A stretch of DNA of 35,653 bases, taken from a virus. Below are positions 1 to 5,753 of this stretch, piece by piece. The stretch lies in IMG/VR virus record IMGVR_UViG_3300041997_000045, positions 1 to 35,653 of that record. One strand, 5' to 3'. Both the position numbers and the translations under genes were made by a program. The notes under the pieces are model-generated. The model was not told the origin of the DNA, ran no database searches, and saw only the letters and a list, made by a program, of their open reading frames with translations. How positions within the stretch are numbered: position 1 is the stretch's first letter; each line of letters begins with the position of its first letter.

Positions 1-285
1 TACAAGATCGCGCAGTACTCAAAGAAGCGGCAGCGGGCAAACCGGGAGTACGCAGAGAAGACTCGACCCCTCTGGCAAGGCGTACCCTGTAAGATCCGAT
101 CTCCTGAGTGTTCCGGAATTTCCCAGGGCATGCATCATCTGGAGGGGAAGGAAACGGCAGAGAAGCTGCTAAACACAGACAAGATGGTGCCCTGCTGCAA
201 TATGTGCAACGGTTTTGTCGAAAGATTCCCAAAGTGGGCAGCCGCAAAGGGGTTTAAACTATCACGACTTAAAAAGGAACAATGA
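1..285 (+). CDS. HNH-like nuclease, C-terminal part (5' end outside window)
   Basis: The reading frame is open from the first base and ends in TGA at 283-285, giving 94 residues. Visible are a Cys pair (PCKIRSPEC), then MHHLEGK, then LLNTDKMVPCCNMCN. This order of Cys pair, His-His, Asn and CxxC resembles the zinc-stabilised HNH (beta-beta-alpha metal) fold of phage nucleases. The position of the usual last His is taken by Asn in CNMCNGFVE, so catalytic competence is uncertain. The stop overlaps the ATG of the next gene (ATGA), so the two are probably translated together. Such nucleases often act in phage recombination or DNA packaging, but the role here is inference because the start is missing. 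Confidence 0.6.
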   Translation, partial: YKIAQYSKKRQRANREYAEKTRPLWQGVPCKIRSPECSGISQGMHHLEGKETAEKLLNTDKMVPCCNMCNGFVERFPKWAAAKGFKLSRLKKEQ

Positions 286-680
286 GCGCACCCCACATAC
301 ACGCAATATCATCTGCCAAAAAGTATGGCGGCAAGATGGAGGATTACATGGCCATTCACGCCAAGATGGATTGCAGCAAAGGCTACTTCCCTGACAATAG
401 GCACCGTGTTCTTACCCATACTATGTTTTGGATACAGGAAGTCATGATTCCCATATTCGGACAGGTAATGACCAACTCGGATGGGAAGATAGTATCTGTA
501 AAGGACGTGTGCGAACAACACATCCTGGAAGATTACCGTCAAAAGTTTATCCCCACCCCTCAGGACTTCATTCAGGAAATGGAGTTCAAACAGTGGATGC
601 AGAACGGTCGCGGCACTCCTGAGTCTTGCAAACGGCTATATAAACAGAAACAGGATTTTTCACAATCAATCATAGATTAA
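282..680 (+). CDS. DUF6915-like protein
   Basis: 132 residues, starting at an ATG that overlaps the preceding stop by 4 bases. The N-terminus (HAISSAKKYGG, EDYMAIH), the central NRHRVLTHTMFWI and the later TNSDGKIVSV...EQHILED follow the pattern I recall for the DUF6915 family, a His-rich domain of unknown function seen in bacteria and phages. Several His residues (H5, H7, H26, H41, H46) could bind metal, but no activity is known to me. It lies at the head of the small-gene array and is probably cotranscribed with the HNH-like gene upstream and the 682 gene, which starts 1 base after its stop. Confidence 0.6.
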   Translation: MSAPHIHAISSAKKYGGKMEDYMAIHAKMDCSKGYFPDNRHRVLTHTMFWIQEVMIPIFGQVMTNSDGKIVSVKDVCEQHILEDYRQKFIPTPQDFIQEMEFKQWMQNGRGTPESCKRLYKQKQDFSQSIID

Positions 681-681
681 C

Positions 682-1110
682 ATGGAGGTTTTAACCAAAA
701 TCAAGCAGCAGCTTGCCGAATTCGATGCAAAGCGTAAAGAAATGGTTTCCGAGCTTCAAAAGGAGTTCCCTTTGATACTTCAACCGCTCATGCAGAAGGA
801 CGAGACAATCAAAAACATTTCCTGGAACCAGTACACGCCTTATTTTAACGATGGCGATGAGTGTACATTTTCGGTTTACAACGACGACATCTACGTGAAC
901 GGGGAAGACTTGTATGACCTTGAAGGTTATGAGCAATCTTACTCACGCAAGGACAGGGAGCCGAACAACCTCGAAAGAACCATCGATGAGATACGTGCCG
1001 TTCTTCGGGAAATACCAGAGGACTTTTACAAAGACCTGTTTGGTGATCATGTAAAGGTTACCGTGAACAGGGACGGTACCATCGAGACCGAAGAGTACGA
1101 TCACGATTAA
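682..1110 (+). CDS. Hypothetical acidic protein
   Basis: 142 residues, starting 1 base after the upstream stop. I do not recognise the family. The N-terminal 30 residues are a charged amphipathic helix (KIKQQLAEFDAKRKEMVSELQKEF). The middle is rich in Asp, Tyr and Asn (DGDECTFSVYNDDIYVNGEDLYDLEGYE) and the end is again acidic. No signal peptide, membrane segment or enzyme motif is visible. A terminator-like hairpin follows at 1118, so this may be the last gene of a transcription unit that begins left of the window. A small cytoplasmic modulator is possible; no function is claimed. Confidence 0.7.
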   Translation: MEVLTKIKQQLAEFDAKRKEMVSELQKEFPLILQPLMQKDETIKNISWNQYTPYFNDGDECTFSVYNDDIYVNGEDLYDLEGYEQSYSRKDREPNNLERTIDEIRAVLREIPEDFYKDLFGDHVKVTVNRDGTIETEEYDHD

Positions 1111-1117
1111 ACAAACC

Positions 1118-1156
1118 GGCCCGGATCAGATTATAAATCCGGGCCTCCCCTTCTTT
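1118..1156 (+). terminator. Terminator-like hairpin
   Basis: GGCCCGGAT (1118-1126) pairs perfectly with ATCCGGGCC (1137-1145) around a 10-base loop, followed by a pyrimidine-rich tail (TCCCCTTCTTT). It sits between the stop at 1110 and the start at 1175. The stem is strong, but the tail is not a clean T run, so it may terminate only partly or stabilise the upstream mRNA. Confidence 0.5.
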
Positions 1157-1174
1157 AAACAAATCAGTGAACCA

Positions 1175-1603
1175 ATGAAACTCTCAGACCAGGTAATAAC
1201 CTTAGAACAGGCTAAGCGCCTCAAAGAACTTGGCATCGACCAACAAAACGCTACCTACTATTTCTATGAGCAAATAGTTAACGGTAAGACTTCATACCCA
1301 ATTAAGCCTATGCAAATCATAGCGGAATCGCCGACTATTGAAACAAATGAGGAACTGAAAGAAGCGTTGAGCGGGAAGATAAAAAATGAGGTGTATGCTG
1401 CATTCACGGTGGCAGAATTGGGTCAACTGCTACCAGATGATGTTGGTAATCAGAGGTATCTTCTTTTCGATAAATTTAAAGGAGTCTACCGCTCTTGGTA
1501 CGGCGAATCTGTATTCCATCATTTGCATGAGCAAAAATCAGCCAGTGAAGCGCAATCCCGTGCAGCTATGCTTATTTACTTACTGGAAAACAAAATCATT
1601 TAG
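1175..1603 (+). CDS. Hypothetical phage protein
   Basis: 142 residues. The start is preceded by CAGTGAACCA, a leader motif shared with several other genes in this window. The body contains FTVAELGQLLPDDV followed by YLLFDKFKGVYRSWY, and the C-terminus (SEAQSRAAMLIYLLENKII) is helical. I associate this type of protein with early regions of Bacteroidota phages, where it has no known function. It has no signal peptide and no membrane segment. The gene restarts the array after the hairpin at 1118, and the next start lies 2 bases after its stop. Confidence 0.7.
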   Translation: MKLSDQVITLEQAKRLKELGIDQQNATYYFYEQIVNGKTSYPIKPMQIIAESPTIETNEELKEALSGKIKNEVYAAFTVAELGQLLPDDVGNQRYLLFDKFKGVYRSWYGESVFHHLHEQKSASEAQSRAAMLIYLLENKII

Positions 1604-1605
1604 GT

Positions 1606-1893
1606 ATGTGCAATAACTGCATAAACAAAGGGATCACAATTACCCTTCCTCCTTCCATGGCTGCCGAAAACGCTGAGCTTAAGCTCCAGGTCGAAGCACT
1701 CACGCAGGCGCTGGAGACACAGAAAAGGGAGAACCAGCCGTATCTCAAGGCCCTTGAACGGCAAATAACCGAAATGGGCATCCTATTGAAACGTTGTCTT
1801 AACGGTAAGCTGCCTGAATCCCTTCACGACGATGTAAGCGATTATTTATCCACAATAAACACCGCCGGAGGTGCGAACCCGGAGAGCAAGTAG
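1606..1893 (+). CDS. Small coiled-coil protein with N-terminal CxxC
   Basis: 95 residues starting 2 bases after the previous stop. The N-terminus MCNNC is a CxxC pair that could bind metal or be redox active. Residues about 20-65 form a predicted coiled coil (AENAELKLQVEALTQALE, KALERQITEMGILLK). The tail is short and polar. Not recognised as a named family. The stop TAG at 1891-1893 is 1 base before the ATG of the next gene, so translational coupling is likely. Confidence 0.65.
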   Translation: MCNNCINKGITITLPPSMAAENAELKLQVEALTQALETQKRENQPYLKALERQITEMGILLKRCLNGKLPESLHDDVSDYLSTINTAGGANPESK

Positions 1894-1894
1894 G

Positions 1895-2122
1895 ATGGAC
1901 AAAAAACTTTATTTAAGGCTGACCACTCCCGACAATGACATGTGGGTAATTGGAACTGTAGATAATGACAATGTAGATGCAACATTGTCGGCAGCTACAG
2001 AGGAAATTAGACAAACTATCCTGGATTCAGACGACCAGGTAGCCATCTCATCATTTTGTGAGTATAAAATTGACTTTGTATTCCTTACAGAGGAAGAGTT
2101 TAAAAACTTGCCAGTACAATGA
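1895..2122 (+). CDS. Hypothetical small acidic protein
   Basis: 75 residues from the ATG at 1895. The frame extends upstream to a GTG at 1871, but that would overlap the previous gene, and the ATG directly after its stop is the better choice. The sequence is acidic (DNDNVDATLSAATEEIRQTILDSDD), and a beta-strand-like end (YKIDFVFLTEEEF) suggests a small alpha/beta fold. No known motif. The stop overlaps the next ATG (ATGA). Confidence 0.6.
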   Translation: MDKKLYLRLTTPDNDMWVIGTVDNDNVDATLSAATEEIRQTILDSDDQVAISSFCEYKIDFVFLTEEEFKNLPVQ

Positions 2123-2454
2123 ACCAGACAATACAGGAAGCCGCAGCAGCATACATAAAGCATCAGGACCCTGCAGAAATACTGAGCCTTGAAGAAGGCG
2201 GTATAGTTACTGATGCATTCATCGCAGGTGCCGAATGGGCTGCGCTAAAGTGGATACCAGTAACGGAACGCCTGCCGGAAGATCAATCAACGCCACATAT
2301 ATGCATGTGTGATGATGCCATTAACAACGATCCGCCTAGTCTCATCGTAGCGTTCCATGAGAACGGTCATGTTTTCAAGGATTTTGATGGCACATCTTGG
2401 CGAGTAGTGAAGTGGTGCCCGATTCCTCACAGCCTCTTAAACTTCAAGCCATGA
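2119..2454 (+). CDS. DUF551-like phage protein
   Basis: 111 residues. An N-terminal helix ending in FIAGAEWAALKW leads into WIPVTERLPED, with VAFHENGHVF and WRVVKWCPIP further on. The WIPVxERLPE opening and the closing W-P element are the signature of DUF551, a small domain common in phages and prophages, with no established function known to me. The spacing of the two halves matches the usual arrangement. It overlaps both neighbours by 4 bases (ATGA at each end), which places it firmly in the polycistron. Confidence 0.7.
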   Translation: MNQTIQEAAAAYIKHQDPAEILSLEEGGIVTDAFIAGAEWAALKWIPVTERLPEDQSTPHICMCDDAINNDPPSLIVAFHENGHVFKDFDGTSWRVVKWCPIPHSLLNFKP

Positions 2455-2615
2455 TAGTATATGCATACGATCAAGCGACGGTTATTATTATCATGATAGG
2501 CATTATACTTATGATAGGATTGTCCTGGTTACATGGTGTTGGATATGGATATGGGCTTGGCAAAAAATACATACAGGACGAAATTGATTCGATAGGCAAA
2601 AAGATTGAACAATGA
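2451..2615 (+). CDS. One-helix membrane peptide
   Basis: 54 residues, MIVYAYDQ start at an ATG overlapping the upstream stop. Residues about 9-26 are strongly hydrophobic (ATVIIIMIGIILMIGLSW), followed by a Gly/Tyr-rich segment and a charged tail (DEIDSIGKKIEQ). It is likely an inner-membrane protein with a short cytoplasmic tail. The tail motif EIDSIG is also present in the next gene (SEIDSIGPQK), so the two are probably diverged copies. Function unknown. Confidence 0.6.
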   Translation: MIVYAYDQATVIIIMIGIILMIGLSWLHGVGYGYGLGKKYIQDEIDSIGKKIEQ

Positions 2616-2761
2616 CAACGCTTGAATTGATGCTATATGTTTTTATCATTCTGGATGTAATTGCCTTATGCTATCTATTGTACAGGATCGGCATAATTGA
2701 CGGAGCGAAAAAAGAAAGGGAATTGCGGAGCGAAATCGATTCTATTGGACCACAAAAATAA
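2612..2761 (+). CDS. One-helix membrane peptide (related to its upstream neighbour)
   Basis: 49 residues read directly from the sequence: ATG at 2612, TAA at 2759-2761. Residues 4-25 form one hydrophobic helix (LELMLYVFIILDVIALCYLL). The tail is charged and ends in SEIDSIGPQK, echoing DEIDSIGKKIEQ of the gene before it. The ATGA overlap with that gene supports both being translated. The pair may act together in the membrane, for example in exclusion or lysis timing, but nothing in the sequence decides this. Confidence 0.55.
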   Translation: MTTLELMLYVFIILDVIALCYLLYRIGIIDGAKKERELRSEIDSIGPQK

Positions 2762-2772
2762 AACGCACCGGC

Positions 2773-2782
2773 CGCGGTACGC
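2773..2782 (+). repeat. Intergenic repeat CGCGGTACGC, copy 1
   Basis: The 10-mer CGCGGTACGC lies in the 27-base gap before the 2789 gene. The same 10-mer lies in the next gap (2976-2985), also just before a start codon and after an ACC(G/C)GG element. The two gaps are clearly related, which points to duplication of a gene-plus-leader unit. Confidence 0.6.
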
Positions 2783-2788
2783 AATATC

Positions 2789-2965
2789 ATGAAGACGATC
2801 AGCGACATTTCTTATATCGAATATGAAGAAACTGCCAGGTATATACATGACGATATTGGCAGCTGTTCAGCCATCTCTCACGCAGTAAGTGAAATCATCC
2901 TGCCTGATGGAAGAAAGGCTCAAATTCAGATCACCATCACAACGGATGAAAACGATTTCATTTAA
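2789..2965 (+). CDS. Hypothetical small protein
   Basis: 58 residues, ATG at 2789 and TAA at 2963-2965. The sequence starts MKTISDISYIEYEET, is acidic, and ends in beta-like RKAQIQITITTDEND. No recognised family and no membrane segment. It is flanked on both sides by related GC-rich gaps containing CGCGGTACGC, in an otherwise AT-richer stretch. It is accepted as a gene because it fills the space between two coupled blocks and shows normal composition. Confidence 0.5.
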   Translation: MKTISDISYIEYEETARYIHDDIGSCSAISHAVSEIILPDGRKAQIQITITTDENDFI

Positions 2966-2975
2966 ACCACCCGGG

Positions 2976-2985
2976 CGCGGTACGC
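2976..2985 (+). repeat. Intergenic repeat CGCGGTACGC, copy 2
   Basis: Second copy of the 10-mer described at 2773, in the 26-base gap between the stop at 2965 and the start at 2992. Both copies sit 6-7 bases before the ATG, so they lie within the start region and may influence translation. Confidence 0.6.
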
Positions 2986-2991
2986 GGTAAT

Positions 2992-3150
2992 ATGACAGTT
3001 AAAGAACTTATGGATATACTTTCAAAATTCCCTGACGATAAGCGGGTCATGATCGGTGAGCAGTTTCAAAAAGACCTTGATGTATGTGATGACATAGTAG
3101 GCGCTACTGATGAGGATAGGGATTACGTTTTAATTTATCATGAATCATGA
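2992..3150 (+). CDS. Hypothetical small protein
   Basis: 52 residues, ATG at 2992 and TGA at 3148-3150. The opening MTVKELMDILSKFPDDKRVMI is typical of small phage proteins in which a helix ending in xFPxDxxV packs on strands; the second half (DVCDDIVGATDEDRDYVLIY) is acidic and strand-like. This pattern recurs in phage genomes without a known function. The stop overlaps the ATG of the 3147 gene (ATGA). Confidence 0.6.
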   Translation: MTVKELMDILSKFPDDKRVMIGEQFQKDLDVCDDIVGATDEDRDYVLIYHES

Positions 3151-3476
3151 GCACTCAAACAGACACACACGAAGCGGAAGTTCGCCGGATAGCAGAGGTA
3201 TTGGCGCAAGTGGAATTCCCTGGCTGGGCTATGGCAAAGTTGGACACCAATAACGCATGTAGAACTGCTTGGCAAATTTCGATAGATAAAAATATGGATA
3301 AAGCCCGCGCAATGGTCGCTGAGATGGCGAAAGTCGCAAAGGAAGCTCATAATGCAGGATGGAGCCACAGAAGCATCTGTAAATATCCTACTGATAATTC
3401 TGTGGATTATTATGCCAATGAAATACTGGTACAAAGCGGCCTAATCCCATCACCAACAAAAACCGGCGAAAAATGA
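3147..3476 (+). CDS. Small helical protein, member 1 of a local three-gene family
   Basis: 109 residues. The N-terminus (EAEVRRIAEVLAQVEFPGW) and middle (DKARAMVAEMAKVAKEA) are helical. The C-terminus NSVDYYANEILVQSGLIPSP matches the ends of the next two genes (NNYAENYLKQNGYIPEKEE and DEQINSYLTKRGIIPEKEQ). The shared pattern is a helix, then Q/R-(S/N/R)-G-(L/Y/I)-IP. The three genes are head to tail with overlaps of 4 and 11 bases, so they look like tandem duplicates that have diverged. Function unknown. Confidence 0.65.
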   Translation: MSTQTDTHEAEVRRIAEVLAQVEFPGWAMAKLDTNNACRTAWQISIDKNMDKARAMVAEMAKVAKEAHNAGWSHRSICKYPTDNSVDYYANEILVQSGLIPSPTKTGEK

Positions 3477-3700
3477 CTTACGAAGAAAGAGTAGAACGCG
3501 TTGCATGTCACTTATACAACATCGATAGTACAGAAAGCCTAGGCGTAGAGGCGTGGTTTATTGTGTACAACGCGATAGGGGCAGAAGCAGAGGCGATAAA
3601 AGAATTCGCTGCTGATATAGAAGGATGCAACAACTATGCCGAAAACTATCTCAAACAAAACGGGTACATCCCGGAAAAGGAGGAACAAAATGAATTATGA
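3473..3700 (+). CDS. Small helical protein, member 2 of the local family
   Basis: 75 residues, starting at an ATG that overlaps the upstream stop. It opens MTYEERVERVACHLYN, similar in layout to the first helix of members 1 and 3, and ends NNYAENYLKQNGYIPEKEE. It is the shortest of the three, lacking most of the central helix of member 1. No catalytic motif. The last 11 bases overlap the start of member 3. Confidence 0.6.
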   Translation: MTYEERVERVACHLYNIDSTESLGVEAWFIVYNAIGAEAEAIKEFAADIEGCNNYAENYLKQNGYIPEKEEQNEL

Positions 3701-3968
3701 AGTATCGCTTAGGTCAATAGCAGAAATGATGGCAAGAAAACATCACAAAAGATCATATGCAGGAAGGGAAGGGCTAGAGGATTATCAGAAATTGCACCAA
3801 AGCCTCAAAGACAAATGGATAAAATTAAACATGGAGTCGGCGGAAATTGCCATGAAGAACATCGAAATGGAAGTTCGGTATCTATTGGGATGCCAGGGGG
3901 AAACCGATGAACAGATTAACTCCTATCTGACTAAACGCGGAATAATCCCGGAAAAGGAGCAAGAGTAA
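3690..3968 (+). CDS. Small helical protein, member 3 of the local family
   Basis: 92 residues from the ATG at 3690. The frame continues upstream, but the ATG at 3690 is preceded by GGAGGAAC, one of the few good Shine-Dalgarno-like sequences here, and decides the start. The body is charged and helical (EGLEDYQKLHQSLKDKWIKL) and the end is DEQINSYLTKRGIIPEKEQ, nearly matching member 2. The stop TAA shares its last base with the next ATG. Confidence 0.65.
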   Translation: MNYEVSLRSIAEMMARKHHKRSYAGREGLEDYQKLHQSLKDKWIKLNMESAEIAMKNIEMEVRYLLGCQGETDEQINSYLTKRGIIPEKEQE

Positions 3969-4165
3969 TGAAGTATTCATCTTATTATAATTCGCCATCA
4001 GAATACGGCATAGCTGAGACGCACGGCCAGTATGCAGTAAACGGGCCTTATTTCGACACTTACGGAGAAGCTAAAAAAGAACTAGTTAAGTTAGCTAAAG
4101 CTCACGCAGAACAGGCGAAGAAGGCTATCAAAGAGATACGATCATCAAAGAAAGGTCGACTATAA
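3968..4165 (+). CDS. Hypothetical basic small protein
   Basis: 65 residues. The N-terminal half is Tyr/Ser-rich with strand-like segments (YNSPSEYGIAETHGQYAVNG); the C-terminal half is a Lys/Ala-rich helix (KKELVKLAKAHAEQAKKAIK) ending in a basic tail. The basic helix could bind nucleic acid or pack on a partner, but no family is recognised. It starts on the last base of the previous stop and ends 10 bases before the next start. Confidence 0.55.
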   Translation: MKYSSYYNSPSEYGIAETHGQYAVNGPYFDTYGEAKKELVKLAKAHAEQAKKAIKEIRSSKKGRL

Positions 4166-4175
4166 ACTCATTCAG

Positions 4176-4394
4176 ATGCCACAGAAAGGACAGATAACAA
4201 GTAATTACATCCATCCGCCTTACGAAGAATGGGAAGGTAAATTGGTTGAATGGATGAAGGGTCATCCGCTGATCAAGCCACAGAAACGGCATTTAAAATC
4301 ATCTTTCTGGCGAAACAGGTGGAAGGAAGGTATACCAATTGGGTTGATGAAGAACATACTTACTTACAGTGGACAAAAACCTTTGAAATGGTGA
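4176..4394 (+). CDS. Hypothetical small protein (frame uncertain in its second half)
   Basis: 72 residues, MPQKGQIT start followed by a Trp/Glu-rich stretch (YEEWEGKLVEWMKGHP) and a basic end with several Trp. The start carries AAAGGACAGATAACA, the 15-mer that also marks the two following starts. From about 4250 a second frame (MDEGSSADQATETAF...) has a codon pattern that looks more coding than this one, and runs in frame into the next gene. So either this gene is real with an overlapping neighbour, or a +1/-1 shift has split a longer protein. Both are possible. Confidence 0.45.
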   Translation: MPQKGQITSNYIHPPYEEWEGKLVEWMKGHPLIKPQKRHLKSSFWRNRWKEGIPIGLMKNILTYSGQKPLKW

Positions 4395-4583
4395 AAGGAC
4401 AGATAACATGTGAAACATGCGGTGGTGATTTGCCGGAAGACAATATAGACAGAGTTGCTGCCTGTCAAATGGACGAAAAGGACTGTTTTAATCTTGATCT
4501 TACAAATGTACCAACATGCAATTGCTGCAACGCTTGCAGGGCTAATTGCGCAAATAGCTACAACGATGAAAGGACAGATAACA
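4185..4583 (+). repeat. Three dispersed copies of AAAGGACAGATAACA
   Basis: The 15-mer occurs exactly at 4185-4199, 4394-4408 and 4569-4583. Each copy lies 0-6 bases after an ATG and encodes KGQIT as the first residues of three consecutive small genes (MPQKGQIT, MVKGQIT, MKGQIT). The flanks are unrelated, so the repeat marks the starts specifically. Confidence 0.8.
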
Positions 4584-4591
4584 AAGCATGA
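4388..4591 (+). CDS. Cys-rich zinc-ribbon-like small protein
   Basis: 67 residues from the ATG at 4388 (MVKGQITCETCGGDL). Nine Cys are present: CETC near the start, one in AACQMDEKDC with its partner, and the cluster PTCNCCNACRANC near the end. This suggests one or two structural zinc sites. The start is chosen because of the KGQIT repeat and the ATGGTGA overlap with the upstream stop; an in-frame ATG at 4250 would add 46 protein-like residues (AFKIIFLAKQVEGRYTNW within them). The gene overlaps the start of the 4566 gene by 26 bases. Confidence 0.55.
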   Translation: MVKGQITCETCGGDLPEDNIDRVAACQMDEKDCFNLDLTNVPTCNCCNACRANCANSYNDERTDNKA

Positions 4592-4769
4592 ATGGGTTAG
4601 AATGGCTGGATATTGGCAGTGTAAGCATTGTCAGTGTCAACGCGCCCCGCTTCATAAGCTTTCACAAAGAAATGGTTGGATGTATTTGGGTAATGGTATT
4701 CAGACGTTCAAAATACCAAAATGCATCACACGTAAAACACAAACAGATGGAGATAATACGGCAGCATGA
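4566..4769 (+). CDS. HxW/CKHC small zinc-finger-like protein, copy 1
   Basis: 67 residues starting MKGQITKHEW. The layout is HEW, about 10 residues, CKHC, a variable loop with Gly and an aromatic strand (GIQTFKIP), then KCITRKTQ. The next gene repeats this order with HEWEF, CKHC and PPCITRTK. The His plus three Cys could form a single zinc site. I associate small HxW...CxxC...C proteins with Bacteroidota phages, without known function. The ATG at 4566 is decided by the KGQIT repeat. Confidence 0.6.
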   Translation: MKGQITKHEWVRMAGYWQCKHCQCQRAPLHKLSQRNGWMYLGNGIQTFKIPKCITRKTQTDGDNTAA

Positions 4770-4998
4770 GTGGGAATTTGTTTATAGAAAATACCATTCA
4801 TCATTATTTAAATGCAAACATTGCCCCGTAGAAAAATATAAGGGATCAACCGTAATTGAATTCTTTATTAACGGGTCATATTCAAAAACGGAACCGCCTT
4901 GCATAACCAGAACAAAACAACCGGATATCAACCCTTCCAATTCGACAGCGCTATCGACACCGCAATCAGGTACTCCAGGTGGTGAGGATGCTTCTTAG
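4747..4998 (+). CDS. HxW/CKHC small zinc-finger-like protein, copy 2
   Basis: 83 residues from the ATG at 4747, overlapping copy 1 by 23 bases. It keeps HEW (residues 7-9), CKHC, an aromatic strand (VIEFFINGSYS) and PPCITRTKQ, aligning closely with copy 1, and adds a Pro/Ser/Thr-rich tail of about 25 residues. The tail-coding region lies opposite the end of the minus-strand gene at 4928, so it may be partly a product of run-on past an older stop. Probable tandem duplicate of the 4566 gene. Confidence 0.55.
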   Translation: MEIIRQHEWEFVYRKYHSSLFKCKHCPVEKYKGSTVIEFFINGSYSKTEPPCITRTKQPDINPSNSTALSTPQSGTPGGEDAS

Positions 4999-5164
4999 TG
5001 TATGTGAATTTGCCGGCATTCTCTGTTAAGACGTATTCTCCGAACATCTCAGCGTGGCCTGGATCTTCCGGACTTACTCTGTATAGGTTGCCTGTTTTGG
5101 TCACTTCAGCAGAGTAATTGTGAGCGTAATACCGGTATTTAATATCAAACACTTCAATTCCCAT
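4928..5164 (-). CDS. Hypothetical small protein
   Basis: 78 residues on the strand opposite to the early array, ATG at 5164. It is rich in aromatic residues and His (FDIKYRYYAHNYSAEVTKTG, YTKKHPHHLEYLI) and has a strand-rich look. It overlaps the tail of the 4747 gene convergently by 71 bases. The terminator at 5211-5235 belongs to the gene behind it, so this gene needs its own promoter in 5165-5210 or read-through; I see no good -7 match there. Function unknown. Confidence 0.6.
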   Translation of the reverse strand: MGIEVFDIKYRYYAHNYSAEVTKTGNLYRVSPEDPGHAEMFGEYVLTENAGKFTYTKKHPHHLEYLIAVSIALSNWKG

Positions 5165-5210
5165 GGTGCGAAGTAAAGAAAGTGGAGGAATATTAGCAAG
5201 TGATATGTAT

Positions 5211-5235
5211 AAAAAAGCCCCGGATAGACCGGGGC
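5211..5235 (-). terminator. Intrinsic terminator of the 5258 gene
   Basis: On the minus strand GCCCCGG (5235-5229), loop TCTAT, CCGGGGC (5223-5217), then TTTTTT. A perfect 7-bp GC stem with a T6 tail lies 22 bases after the stop at 5258, a textbook factor-independent terminator. Confidence 0.85.
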
Positions 5236-5257
5236 CATTGACTCAGGCTGATTCAAT

Positions 5258-5641
5258 TCACCACGGCGAGTACATGTCAGATGGCCAGGAGGTTTGGTAG
5301 TTATTGTAGGGTGATCCCGGCAGGATAGCTTTGATGGTCATTGCGCCATTCTGAACGCCATCACAGCTATAGTAAACAGCCACTACCTGCATCTTTTTAT
5401 TCACCCACCAGAGTGCATTACCAGGGTTATCGCCGGTGCTGCTCCATTCATAGCACGGCAGACCAGGCGATCCCCAAACGCGGACATAAGAACCAACTGT
5501 TGGCGGTGTTCTTTTAAAGACATACTTACCGACAACATTCTTTGTAGGTGGTGTAAGGTTGTTGGCAAAGGAAGTACCGCAAATGAAGATCAAAGCTACT
5601 ACAGACAGTGTAGCGATCAGCTTACTGAATAATTTGTTCAT
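5258..5641 (-). CDS. Secreted hypothetical protein
   Basis: 127 residues. The N-terminus is a clear Sec signal peptide: NKLFSK, a hydrophobic core (LIATLSVVALIFICGTSFA) and a probable cleavage site after SFA. The mature part is about 100 residues, rich in Pro, Tyr and Trp, with two Cys (GLPCYEW and SCDG) that could form a disulfide in the periplasm. It carries its own terminator and a promoter-like -7 element, inside a region read the other way. This is the arrangement of a moron, so a lysogen-expressed surface or periplasmic role, such as exclusion, is a reasonable but unproven guess. The start is preceded by ACAGTGAACA. Confidence 0.7.
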   Translation of the reverse strand: MNKLFSKLIATLSVVALIFICGTSFANNLTPPTKNVVGKYVFKRTPPTVGSYVRVWGSPGLPCYEWSSTGDNPGNALWWVNKKMQVVAVYYSCDGVQNGAMTIKAILPGSPYNNYQTSWPSDMYSPW

Positions 5642-5676
5642 TGTTCACTGTGTTTGATTAAAAATATTGTACGCAG

Positions 5677-5684
5677 CAAATGTA
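5677..5684 (-). promoter_or_regulatory. Promoter -7 element for the 5258 gene
   Basis: Minus strand TACATTTG matches the Bacteroidota -7 consensus TAnnTTTG exactly and lies 36 bases upstream of the ATG at 5641. No convincing TTG lies 19 bases further upstream, so the -33 element is weak or absent. Confidence 0.45.
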
Positions 5685-5753
5685 TTTGCGATCGGAAAAA
5701 TGTCTGAAGGGGATTTTTCCGGTATTCTGTAAATTCTGAATTTTTAATATTTA

